Below, piece by piece: positions 9,301-17,539 of a stretch of 64,000 nt of DNA; within the stretch, counting starts at the first letter, position 1; the number at the start of each line of letters is the position of its first letter. Below the pieces are notes generated by a model. It was given only the letters and a program-made list of their open reading frames with translations. It did no database searches and was not told the origin of the DNA. Both the position numbers and the translations under genes were made by a program. The DNA lies in assembly GCA_963809925.1 (NCBI GenBank), contig CAWELH010000003.1, forward strand, positions 598,206 through 662,205, in the 5' to 3' direction. The stretch comes from DASQZK01 sp963809925. GTDB taxonomy: Bacteria > Bacteroidota > Bacteroidia > Bacteroidales > GCA-2748055.

Positions 9301-10917
9301 ATGACTTCAAACCTGTCAAAAGCACTAGCACTTCTCACTGTCGGCACTGCAGCAGTATCATGTTCAAACCAGGCTGCCAAACAGGAGGTGAAACACCCCA
9401 ACATCATTTACATCATGAGCGATGACCACGGGTACCAGGCCGTAAGTGCCTATGGTTCCGGCCTGAATGAAACGCCCAACATCGACCGGCTCGCAAAAGA
9501 AGGCGCCATCTTCATGAAGGGTTTCGTAACCAATTCCCTCTGTGCACCCAGCAGGGCAGTCATGCTTACCGGTAAACACAGTTTTGTAAACGGTAAGGTC
9601 GACAATGTCCAGCCATTTAACTGGGACCAGGAAAATTTTCCCAAACTGCTTCAGCAGAATGGTTACCAAACAGCACTTGTCGGAAAGATCCATCTGGACG
9701 GGATACCCCAGGGCTTTGATTATTCTGCCGTGCTCAAGGGGCAGGGGAATTACTATAACCCTGATTTTATTATCAATGGCCAAATGGAACAAATCCACGG
9801 TTACGCAACCACCATTACTACCAACCTGGCCCTCGACTGGCTTAAGAGTCGGGATCCGGATAAGCCATTCTGTCTGCTTTATCACCATAAGGCTCCACAC
9901 AGGGAATGGCTGCCGGAGGAAAAATATTATAAAACCTTTATTCATAAAACCTTTAAGGAACCGGAAACCCTCTATGATGATTACTCAGGCAGGGGGACGG
10001 CTGCCAAGGAAGCAGAAATGCGTATCCTGAACAATATGAACTGGTCGGGTGATAATAAATTATACCCGGAGGTTTTGAAAGAACTGGGTATTCAGGAAGT
10101 ATCCAACTGGGGAAAGAACGCCTTGGAAAATAATCTTTCTAGGATGGATGAAGATCAGAGAGCAGCCTGGGATTCTGTTTATTGGCCAATGAATGAGGAG
10201 TTTAAGAAAGTCTATCCATCAATGTCTGAGAAAGATAAGACCCATTGGAAATATGAACGTTATATGCAGGATTACCTCGCCTGCATCGCCTCAGTGGATG
10301 ACGGCGTGGGGGAGATCCTGGATTACCTCGATGCAAACGGTCTGACCGGCAATACGATCGTGGTTTATACCTCCGATCAGGGAATGTACCTCGGAGAACA
10401 CGGCTGGTTCGACAAACGATTTATGTACCAGGAATCGTTCCGTACACCCATACTGATGAGGTATCCACCGGAGATCAAGCCGGGGACCGTAGTTGACAAA
10501 ATGGTCCAGAACCTTGATTTTGCCCCGACTTTCCTCGATTATGCCGGAGTGACTATCCCGAAAGATATCCAGGGCGAATCGTTTCGCAAACTCGTGAACG
10601 GTGAGGCTTCGGAATGGCGGGATGCGATATATTATACCTATTACGAGTACCCTGCAGTTCATATGGTGAAACGCCACTACGGAGTGCGTACCGACAGGTA
10701 TAAACTCATGCATTTCTATTACGACATCGACGAATGGGAATTATACGATATGGAAAAGGATCCGCATGAAATGCACAACGTGTATGATGATCCGGCATAT
10801 GCAGACGTGCAGAAAATGATGCACGAAAGACTGGATGAGATGCGTGCAAAATATGGTGACAGTGATGCGAACGATCAACGCTACCTTAAGGAATACCTTG
10901 AGGCAACGAAAAAATAA
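9301..10917 (+). CDS. Type I (formylglycine-dependent) sulfatase, lipoprotein
   Basis: Sulfatases remove sulfate esters from glycans; carbohydrate sulfatases of this family act outside the cytoplasm. The 538-residue protein has a lipoprotein signal ending at Cys21 (TAAVSC). Metal-binding residues are in IYIMSDDHG (Asp41, Asp42). The maturation motif CAPSR (Cys81-Arg85) matches C-x-P-S-R, where Cys becomes formylglycine, followed by MLTGK. Further family features are GKIHLDG, YHHKAPH, YTSDQGMYLGEHGWFDKRF and a C-terminal DRYKLMHFYYD. The CAPSR form needs an anaerobic-type or FGE-type maturase, not encoded here. It is followed 43 bp later by the GH2-fold gene, likely one operon; together they point to a sulfated polysaccharide. 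The exact sulfatase subfamily cannot be fixed from motifs alone. Confidence 0.95.
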   Translation: MTSNLSKALALLTVGTAAVSCSNQAAKQEVKHPNIIYIMSDDHGYQAVSAYGSGLNETPNIDRLAKEGAIFMKGFVTNSLCAPSRAVMLTGKHSFVNGKVDNVQPFNWDQENFPKLLQQNGYQTALVGKIHLDGIPQGFDYSAVLKGQGNYYNPDFIINGQMEQIHGYATTITTNLALDWLKSRDPDKPFCLLYHHKAPHREWLPEEKYYKTFIHKTFKEPETLYDDYSGRGTAAKEAEMRILNNMNWSGDNKLYPEVLKELGIQEVSNWGKNALENNLSRMDEDQRAAWDSVYWPMNEEFKKVYPSMSEKDKTHWKYERYMQDYLACIASVDDGVGEILDYLDANGLTGNTIVVYTSDQGMYLGEHGWFDKRFMYQESFRTPILMRYPPEIKPGTVVDKMVQNLDFAPTFLDYAGVTIPKDIQGESFRKLVNGEASEWRDAIYYTYYEYPAVHMVKRHYGVRTDRYKLMHFYYDIDEWELYDMEKDPHEMHNVYDDPAYADVQKMMHERLDEMRAKYGDSDANDQRYLKEYLEATKK

Positions 10918-10960
10918 CCGGTTTGTACCATGGATCAGACCTCTCGTTTAACCTCCAGCT

Positions 10961-13888
10961 ATGAAATATTTCCTGATTATTTTTTTGCTGGCGGCAGCAA
11001 CAACCCTGAAATCCCAGAAAACATACAGCACTTTTGAGCTGAGATATTTTACTTCGGATTCAGCAGCCAACGGCAGTACCGATTTCAAAGGCGAAACGGA
11101 ATGGATGAGCACGGATCAGCGGGTGAATTTTCTGAACGATTATGCCAGGTATGCATCACACTATTTCAAGGATCCCGGTTTCGAGCACAAAGTGGTTTCG
11201 GATATTGAAGCGGAAAACCTTCTGAAAAAATTGAAGCCTCAGCCATTGACTTCAATTCGAAGCACTATTCTACTGAATGGATGGAAGGCCTATGGATATA
11301 AACAAGGGATGGATGTGGCGGAAAAAGAACATCTGGACTCGTGGTTGTCATTTCCTGGTGCTGAGATCAGTAGCGGAGCGCTCGAACTCAACAATACGAA
11401 AGTGAATTACAATACCGGGGCAATCGACTGGCGGTTTGCTATGGAAGGGAAAATTCGTTTGTCCGGGGGTAGTGAATGTTCCTTACTATTAGGTACCGAT
11501 CATGACAAAGCTGTTGAAATCACGATGGGTTCCGGGATGATCATATGTGGCAGTACACCGAAGGAATTGCAGGTTGCCTGCCAGACGTCCGGTGAAATGT
11601 CAATTCGGATTGAGGGGGATTTTACGGAGAAGCGATACAATCTTTTCGTAAACAATAACCGGCTGCAGTATTATATTCCAATGAAGGACACCGGCTCATC
11701 AGTCATTACAAAATTCTCCATCGAATCTAAAGGCCAGGTGTCTTTAGACGACTTGCAGATTTTCAGCTTCTCTCCGAACGGGAATAAGTTTAAGCCCTAT
11801 CAGATCAGGGCTGTTCTGGATGAGAATTTTGAGAAAAAACCGGATGTCAGTGGCTGGCAATATGCAGACTTTGATGACAGCGTCTGGGATATTGTGGATC
11901 TTCCCTCCGCTCATGGTGGTTTTAGAGAAGCTGGTGAAGATTATTACTTTCGAAAGCAGATAAGAACTGGTGAATTTGAAAGGGCTACACTTCAACTTGA
12001 AACCATGGACCCGGGAGGTGAAGTTTGGGTGAACGGCCAGGTTGTGGCGGTTGTTGAAAACCGGCATCCCCAGTCACTTGACATAAGTAGATTCCTGAAA
12101 AAGAATGCGGATAACCTGATCGCCATACGTATCAGGCCATACCAGTCAACCCTGCCTACGATCCATGCCCCCGTAGACCAGAACATCGGTTGGTTTCTTG
12201 GAAGGTCGCGCTTGATCCTCAGCAGTAAATGCATGATAAAAGATGTCAGGGTACATACCCTTGATATCGGGGAACCTGCGGTGCAGACACATACACTAAT
12301 TATACAAAATCCCTCAACGGATTATTTTTATGGAAGGGTAGAGGTCAACTACTATCCATGGTACCCGGAAGAGGGAGACCGGGTGGCTGGTATCGTAAAA
12401 GAAATTGAGGTAAGGCCGGGAATTGACAATGAGTATGAAATGGATGTACAGGTACCTTCAGCGCGACTATGGGACTTTGACACACCAAATCTTTACCGTG
12501 TTGAGGTAATTCTGAAGGATACCCTCGGCCGGCCAGTGGACGATTTCGTGACAACGACGGGTATTCGTACCGTGTCTCAGGGAGAAGGCAACTTTACCCT
12601 GAACGGTAAGCCTGCTATGTTGAATGGTGCCCAGATCATGGGATTCAGGACGCCGATCGAGACCATGGCTAAGTACACGCGCTGTGCCCCGGGGGAGGTG
12701 GTAGCACGTGAAATGCTGATGATAAAAAAGATGGGTGCGAATGTGCTGCGGATGCATGTACATGCCGTGATGGACACTACTTCCGGTATCAACGATCCCC
12801 GCTATTGCGAGTTTGCCGACCAGATGGGCATCGGCCTTATGTGGTCAACGGCCTCATGGATACGTGAAGGTGAAGTATGGAATATCGATTTTGATGGCTT
12901 TCCGGAATATATAAATCAGGTATACAATCATCCCTCCATCCTGATGTGGGAAGCGGGAAATCATCCAAACCGCTTCAAAAAGCATGATATAAGTGATACT
13001 GAAGATTTTATCAGGACGACATACCATACCATTTATTCTGCGGATCAAAGCCGGCTGATCACGCTCACCACCTTCTGGTCACATACATGGTATGCCAACT
13101 ATGATGGAACCCTTGACTACAAAGGAAACAAAATCACCCCGGTACCAGAGTTCAACGCACCTACGGTAACCAGGGGCTCACAGGATGCCTACACCGGTTA
13201 TGGCGCGGAGTGGACGGCGCTCAGGAAAGCCCCGTACGAGTGGGCGGGCTCCTGCCTTTCTGCCGGTGATAAAGCCTATTTCAATTTTGAACATGAGGAA
13301 TCCATATCGCAGCCAAACTGGGATTTGTGCAAAGGGAAGCCATGGTACAAGCTTCAGTCCTATGAATGGGACTATGACAAAGGCAGCATCGGCCGCCGCC
13401 TTACCTCCGGGGAGTGGAAGGCCAGCCAGGCATGGCAGGCATTCTCCGCCTGGGAATCTATGAAAAAACAGATGATACTTGGCTATGACGGCTTTTCGTG
13501 GTGCTGTCTTCACGGCGGTCCCAACATGGGTACGTACAAAAAACCTTTGATTGACAACCTGGGACATGCCAAGCTGGCATTTTATACGAATGGGATGGTA
13601 TTTCAGAATACCTGGGCCGGCAGTAACGATGTTGATGTGGTATACGGTCCCGGTGACATGATAAAACCGGTGATCCATCACATCGGGGCGGCGCAGGTCG
13701 TAAACCTGGAAATCATTCTTGAGACAATAGACGGCAAAATCCTGGAGAGGAAAAAATTCAGAAACATCAATCTGCCGGAAGGTAATAAGGTGACGGAAAT
13801 TGAAGGGTTCAGATTCAGGAAGGTGAGTGATGGGGGGTATGCGGTGAGATATGTGGTGTGGGAGGAAGTTAGGAAGTTAGGAAGTTAG
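10961..13888 (+). CDS. GH2-fold glycoside hydrolase, atypical active site
   Basis: A 975-residue secreted protein (signal peptide to about residue 19) with GH2 architecture: a long N-terminal extension, a jelly-roll sugar-binding domain (FDDSVWDIVDLPS, YYFRKQI, GGEVWVNGQVV), an immunoglobulin-like domain, and a TIM barrel starting near FTLNGKPAMLNGAQIMG. In GH2 enzymes the acid/base Glu lies in a GNE motif after HPSI..W; here that site reads HPSILMWEAGNHPN, so His668 takes the Glu position. A possible nucleophile region is FNFEHEES (Glu777/Glu779). It may use another acid/base, have a distinct specificity, or be non-hydrolytic. The last codons come from a short tandem repeat (see 13863). Family membership is secure; activity is not. 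Confidence 0.88.
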   Translation: MKYFLIIFLLAAATTLKSQKTYSTFELRYFTSDSAANGSTDFKGETEWMSTDQRVNFLNDYARYASHYFKDPGFEHKVVSDIEAENLLKKLKPQPLTSIRSTILLNGWKAYGYKQGMDVAEKEHLDSWLSFPGAEISSGALELNNTKVNYNTGAIDWRFAMEGKIRLSGGSECSLLLGTDHDKAVEITMGSGMIICGSTPKELQVACQTSGEMSIRIEGDFTEKRYNLFVNNNRLQYYIPMKDTGSSVITKFSIESKGQVSLDDLQIFSFSPNGNKFKPYQIRAVLDENFEKKPDVSGWQYADFDDSVWDIVDLPSAHGGFREAGEDYYFRKQIRTGEFERATLQLETMDPGGEVWVNGQVVAVVENRHPQSLDISRFLKKNADNLIAIRIRPYQSTLPTIHAPVDQNIGWFLGRSRLILSSKCMIKDVRVHTLDIGEPAVQTHTLIIQNPSTDYFYGRVEVNYYPWYPEEGDRVAGIVKEIEVRPGIDNEYEMDVQVPSARLWDFDTPNLYRVEVILKDTLGRPVDDFVTTTGIRTVSQGEGNFTLNGKPAMLNGAQIMGFRTPIETMAKYTRCAPGEVVAREMLMIKKMGANVLRMHVHAVMDTTSGINDPRYCEFADQMGIGLMWSTASWIREGEVWNIDFDGFPEYINQVYNHPSILMWEAGNHPNRFKKHDISDTEDFIRTTYHTIYSADQSRLITLTTFWSHTWYANYDGTLDYKGNKITPVPEFNAPTVTRGSQDAYTGYGAEWTALRKAPYEWAGSCLSAGDKAYFNFEHEESISQPNWDLCKGKPWYKLQSYEWDYDKGSIGRRLTSGEWKASQAWQAFSAWESMKKQMILGYDGFSWCCLHGGPNMGTYKKPLIDNLGHAKLAFYTNGMVFQNTWAGSNDVDVVYGPGDMIKPVIHHIGAAQVVNLEIILETIDGKILERKKFRNINLPEGNKVTEIEGFRFRKVSDGGYAVRYVVWEEVRKLGS
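13863..13886. repeat. Three perfect 8-bp repeats (AGGAAGTT) at the 3' end of the GH2 gene
   Basis: AGGAAGTT occurs three times head to tail, and the stop codon of the upstream gene lies inside the last unit. The C-terminal residues EEVRKLGS are therefore encoded by repeat sequence, suggesting that a repeat tract replaced the original end of the gene. Confidence 0.9.
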
Positions 13889-13937
13889 GGGGTGGTTTCT
13901 GTAATACCCAAAATGCTGAGTAGTTGTCTATCTGTAG

Positions 13938-13955
13938 CCATGGGTTTACCCATGG
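13938..13955. repeat. Solo hairpin repeat related to the 76-bp array
   Basis: CCATGGGT-TT-ACCCATGG is a perfect 8-bp inverted repeat preceded by GTAG. The arrangement GTAGCCA-TGGTTT-ACCC is the same as in the array at 14082, so this looks like a single diverged copy of the hairpin core. Confidence 0.7.
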
Positions 13956-13983
13956 ACATCACCGCAAACTTCTTATGTTGAAC

Positions 13984-14010
13984 CACATAAGGCACATAAG
14001 GTCACATAAG
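13984..14010. repeat. Short direct repeat CACATAAG x3
   Basis: CACATAAG occurs at 13984, 13993 and 14003, separated by one or two bases. It is a different repeat class from its neighbours; nothing indicates a function. Confidence 0.7.
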
Positions 14011-14081
14011 TTGCCATGAATTATACTATGGAGGGTCAATCAATTAATATCTAAGTTCATAATCCCGGAAAAATACCAGTT

Positions 14082-14445
14082 GAACCACTCTCTACCGCGG
14101 AGCGGTAAAATTGTAGTAGCCATTGGTTTTACCCGTGATAGAGGAAAAGTTTCATCCGAACCATTTCCTACTTCGGAGCGGTATAATTGTAGTAGCCAAT
14201 AGTTTTGCCTGTGATAGAGGAAAAGTTATATTCGAACCAATCCCTACTTCGGAGCGGTATAATTGTGGTAGCCATTGGTTTTGCCCATGATAGAGGAAAA
14301 GTTTCATTCGAACCAATCCCTACTTCGGAGCGGTATAATTGTGGTAGCCATTGGTTTTGCCCATGATAGAGGAAAAGTTTCATTCGAACCATTCCCTACC
14401 GCGGAGCGGTAAAATTATAGTAGCCACGGTCACGTCCGTGGTAAG
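14082..14445. repeat. Tandem array of 76-bp hairpin repeats, about 4.5 copies
   Basis: The anchor GGAGCGGTA recurs exactly every 76 bp (AGCGG at 14101, 14177, 14253, 14329, 14405). Each unit has an ACCG..CGGT or degenerate small stem, then TAGCCA, GGTTTTnCCC and GATAGAGGAAAAG. The final copy ends in a better hairpin, CCACGG-TCACGT-CCGTGG. The core matches the ~130-bp repeats at 62481. Two open reading frames inside the array are by-products of a repeat free of stops. Confidence 0.92.
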
Positions 14446-15030
14446 TGAGGCGATGTTTCCCGCGTCCCCGGAGGGCACGCCAAAATTCCAACCAAGTGAA
14501 GGCTGATTTTTTTTTGCGATTTGATATTGATGGTTGCGGTTATAAAAAATTAAATTCCCTTGGGGTGTAGGGAATTGGGGGCGTGACGGTGGCAATAATA
14601 TTGGAACTCCTTGTGGGTTGAAGAAGACATTTCTAGTATCATTCACAAAATATTTTTGCTGTCAAATGGAAGGTTCCGGCATAGCCACCCCTTCGGCAAG
14701 CGCAGGGACCTCCTTCGGTAAGTTCAGAGAGCGTGTGTAATTTTTTCCTTAGCAAAATTATTTTGAGACCGCTTTTTGAATATACCCCTATAATATTGTT
14801 CTTATATACGTATTTGCAGGGGTTCCCACCCCCCACCCACCACCCTTAATGCGCAAAAAGAACAAATCTCAGCTACCCTCCACAATGTTATAAAGCAGAG
14901 CGCAGAAATTAATATTCAAGTCAAACCAGGTTCCCCCGTGCCCCCCGATTATTACTTAATGTGAAATATAGCTGAATATCAGCCAGGACAGATGTCTTTT
15001 TTGCATCCCCCATTCGATGAATCAATAAAT
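14446..15030. other. Gene-free stretch between repeat arrays
   Basis: No supportable gene. It contains a low-complexity GTTGGGG/GGGTGG-rich patch around 14820-14845, and around 14680-14722 two nearby CCTTCGG..AAG segments around a GGGACC, resembling a widespread palindromic intergenic repeat. No promoter or terminator is clear. Confidence 0.5.
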
Positions 15031-15653
15031 AAGAAGTGATGAGGTGATGAGGCTATGAGGTGATGAGGCTATGAGGCTATGAGGCTATGAGGTTATGAGG
15101 TTATGAGGTGATGAGATGTTCTTTAGATCACTCTTCAATTCACCAAACTGCGTCCGCCGTAGCTTGCGGCACGCGGTTAGCGAAGGTGGATCACCAAATC
15201 ACCAAATAAGAAGTGATGAGGTTATGAGGTTATGAGGTTATGAGGTTATGAGGTTATGAGGTGATGAGATGTTCTTTAGCTCACTCTTCAATTCACCAAA
15301 CTGCGTCCGCCGTAGCTTGCGGCACGCGGTTAGCGAAGGTGGATCACCAAATCACCAAATAAGAAGTGATGAGGTTATGAGGTTATGAGGTTATGAGGTT
15401 ATGAGGTTATGAGGTTATGAGGTTATGAGGTGATGAGATGTTCTTAGCTCACTCTTCAATTCACCAATTCACCAAATCACAATTAAGAATTCATAATCAC
15501 CAATTCACCAAATCACCAAATCACCAAATCACCAATATAAGAAGCTGAGGTGATCCGCCTCCGCTTAAGCTACGGTGGACGCGGTGAGGTAGGGAGATGT
15601 TCTTAAGCTCACTCTTCAATTCACCAAATCACCAAATCACCAAATCACCAAAT
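15031..15653. repeat. Four tandem ~150-180-bp composite repeat units
   Basis: Units start at 15031, 15208, 15361 and 15539, each opening AAGAAG. Each has a left arm of 8-bp repeats (ATGAGGTT and variants such as TGAGGTGA), a conserved middle (GATGTTCTT..CACTCTTCAATTCACCAAA), in the first two copies a palindromic core of about 45 bp (TGCGTCCGCCGTAGC...GGTGGATC), and a right arm of 8-bp repeats (TCACCAAA). The reverse complement of the right arm, TTTGGTGA, matches TGAGGTGA at six of eight positions, so each unit is roughly an inverted repeat. The last copy carries a shortened core in the opposite orientation. Confidence 0.92.
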
Positions 15654-15693
15654 AAAAAGAGAGGGCATTCCTGTGCCGGGAATACCCTCTCTT
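15654..15693 (-). terminator. Strong intrinsic terminator of the 23-residue-repeat gene
   Basis: On the minus strand AAGAGAGGGTATTCC pairs with GGAATGCCCTCTC across a short loop, and a T5 run follows. It lies about 33 bp beyond the stop codon of the small secreted protein gene. Confidence 0.85.
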
Positions 15694-15725
15694 CGCTAAC
15701 CACTTAAACCTAAAAAAGAAAACAA

Positions 15726-16118
15726 TTAAAATCTTTTTAACATCCAGGGCTCGAAGGTCAATGCCTCATCTGTGAAGGTATCCTGATCAACCTTGCTGAA
15801 GGCAGACATCATCCAAGGTTCAAATTCGAGCGGTGTTTCCATGAAATGCGAGTCGACGTCAGCGCTAAAATCGCTCATCATCCAACTTTCAAACCCGAGG
15901 GATTCGTCCCTGAAAATTTCCCTGCCTGCAAATTCCCGCAATTCGAGCATCCAGTTTTCAAAGCGGAGTTCGGTATCAAATTTCCCTTCAATTTTGTGGA
16001 TCATTGTTGAAGCACCGGCTTTCTTATCTTTTTTATCTTTAGTAGTGTTTGCGTATACACTGGTCCCAATCATTGTAATCATAAGGACGATGGCGATTGT
16101 TGCGACTCTTGTTTTCAT
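15726..16118 (-). CDS. Small secreted protein with four exact 23-residue repeats
   Basis: I do not recognise a named family. The 130-residue protein has a signal peptide (cut likely after VYA, residue 23), a Lys/Asp-rich linker (TTKDKKDKK), then four repeats built on FExWM: RFENWM, GFESWM, EFEPWM and TFEPWM. The tryptophans are at residues 56, 79, 102 and 125, exactly 23 apart. Each repeat is acidic (DES, MET, TDE) before the motif and has a Phe a few residues after it. The protein ends on the motif (WMLKRF). The gene is monocistronic with its own strong terminator, which supports real expression. Possible roles are structural, envelope or self-assembling; none can be shown. Confidence 0.8.
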   Translation of the reverse strand: MKTRVATIAIVLMITMIGTSVYANTTKDKKDKKAGASTMIHKIEGKFDTELRFENWMLELREFAGREIFRDESLGFESWMMSDFSADVDSHFMETPLEFEPWMMSAFSKVDQDTFTDEALTFEPWMLKRF

Positions 16119-16285
16119 TTCTTCCTGATTTTAATCTTTCAATTTCTCTAGTTGAAAAAGGATTATCCATTATCTGTGCCAAAATATATAAACAATTATA
16201 TATCAGGAATTAACAATAAATATCGTAATGTTTACTATTTGTTAAAAGTGAACGGTTTCAGCACAGACCTGTTCGGATCCGTACA

Positions 16286-16340
16286 CAAAAACCGGAGCGG
16301 TGTACGCTAGTCATGGATGACAGTCATACACCGCTCCGGT
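16286..16340 (-). terminator. Intrinsic terminator of the DUF2147 gene
   Basis: ACCGGAGCGGTGTA (16291-16304) and its perfect reverse complement (16327-16340) give a 14-bp stem with a 22-base loop that itself contains a TCAT-GG-ATGA palindrome. On the minus strand five T follow the stem. It lies 28 bp beyond the stop of the DUF2147 gene. Confidence 0.85.
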
Positions 16341-16368
16341 ATATATCAAACCCGTTATCTATGGGGGA

Positions 16369-16830
16369 TTATTCCATTACCCTTGGCTCTTCCCTTTTCC
16401 AGATCGTCTCCCTTCCCAGAAAGCGCATACCAAGGACATATCCTTTCAGTTTCAGTACATCAAAATTATTACCTTCAAACCACATATAGGCATCATAGGT
16501 TTTCCCGTTGTCCGGATCGTAGATGGTTCCGCCTTCCCATATATCCTCATCGGCATTGTAATCAAAGCCTTTCAGGAGGATAAGATTGAAAATTGGTGTT
16601 TCACGCAATGATGGATCCGGATTGCTGTCGTCCTTTTTCGGGGCCCCGTTTTTGTTGGGTTCGCTGAGCCAGCTGATCCTGCCGTAGTATTTTCCGTTTT
16701 TTGCCTTATAAACCTGAACTTGTGATGTTCCCTTTTCTGTTAGCCAGTGGCCGGAAATTTTCCCCGGGTCCTGGCAGTATACGATGACTGTAAAAATCGC
16801 AAGAGCAGTGATGAGAAGAATTTTTTTCAT
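16369..16830 (-). CDS. DUF2147 domain-containing secreted protein
   Basis: The 153-residue protein has a signal peptide (MKKILLITALAIFTVIVYC) and then a typical DUF2147 fold: GHWLTEKGTSQVQVYKAKNGKYYGRI, LLKGFDYNADEDIWEGGTIYDPDNGKTY and a C-terminal LKLKGYVLGMRFLGRETIWKR. These proteins are small periplasmic or exported beta-barrels, lipocalin-like, of unknown ligand. The Cys at the end of the signal lacks a normal lipobox. It has its own terminator and appears monocistronic. Confidence 0.9.
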   Translation of the reverse strand: MKKILLITALAIFTVIVYCQDPGKISGHWLTEKGTSQVQVYKAKNGKYYGRISWLSEPNKNGAPKKDDSNPDPSLRETPIFNLILLKGFDYNADEDIWEGGTIYDPDNGKTYDAYMWFEGNNFDVLKLKGYVLGMRFLGRETIWKREEPRVME

Positions 16831-17019
16831 AAGTTTTACAGATTAAATGAATGTTTGATTGATCCATTATAGTTTGAAAGGATGATGATGATTTGCATGG
16901 GGCAGAAAGTAAATGCCGCGGACTAAAATACGATTTTTTTCGGATTATAAAAGAGCCGGTCATGATTTGCACTCATGACAAATAGCGAAATGGATCTCAT
17001 TGTGTTCTCTTCTGGTTTC

Positions 17020-17529
17020 TCAGGCTTTTCGGCGGTAAAGAATGAAGGAGTGCGGGTACTCATTTGTCTCTGAAGCCTCAAAACGTTCCCGCTGCAGCTC
17101 CTCCCATTCGTCGAAGTTAATCGCCGGAAAAAATGTATCTGCTTCAAATCCGTGTTCGACCATGGTCAGATAAAGTTTTCTGGCGTGAGGCAGGAATTGT
17201 TTATAGACCATTCCTCCTCCGATCACAAATGATTCCTCGTTCCCGTCCAGCATCGTCATGGCGTCTTCGATGGACATGGCCATCTGGCAGCCTTCAAAAA
17301 CTTCCCCTGGGACATCGGTGATCACGATATTGGTGCGGCCGGGCAGAGGCCCGTTTGGGAGGGAAAGAAATGTTCGTCGACCCATAATAACAGGGTGGCC
17401 CGTAGTAATTTTTTTAAATCTTTTAAGATCGTCGGACAACTTCCATAGGAGGTGGTTGTCTTTGCCAATCGCATTGTTTTCGTCGATAGCAACAATAATG
17501 GATATATTTTTATTGGTTACGTTTCCCAT
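17020..17529 (-). CDS. folA: Dihydrofolate reductase
   Basis: The enzyme reduces dihydrofolate to tetrahydrofolate with NADPH in the cytoplasm. The 169-residue length is normal. Seen motifs are ISIIVAIDENNAIGKDNHLLWKLSDDLKRFK with the substrate-binding Asp, VIMGRRTFLSLP, GRTNIVIT, FVIGGGMVYKQFLP and FEADTFFP. It starts 10 bp after the thyA stop, so the two form an operon: thymidylate synthase makes dihydrofolate, which this enzyme recycles. Confidence 0.97.
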   Translation of the reverse strand: MGNVTNKNISIIVAIDENNAIGKDNHLLWKLSDDLKRFKKITTGHPVIMGRRTFLSLPNGPLPGRTNIVITDVPGEVFEGCQMAMSIEDAMTMLDGNEESFVIGGGMVYKQFLPHARKLYLTMVEHGFEADTFFPAINFDEWEELQRERFEASETNEYPHSFILYRRKA

Positions 17530-17539
17530 GGTACCAGGT

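Noticed and set aside
14168..14836. Open frames over and after the 76-bp array
   Set aside because: Repeat-derived or low-complexity peptides with no start signal or domain.
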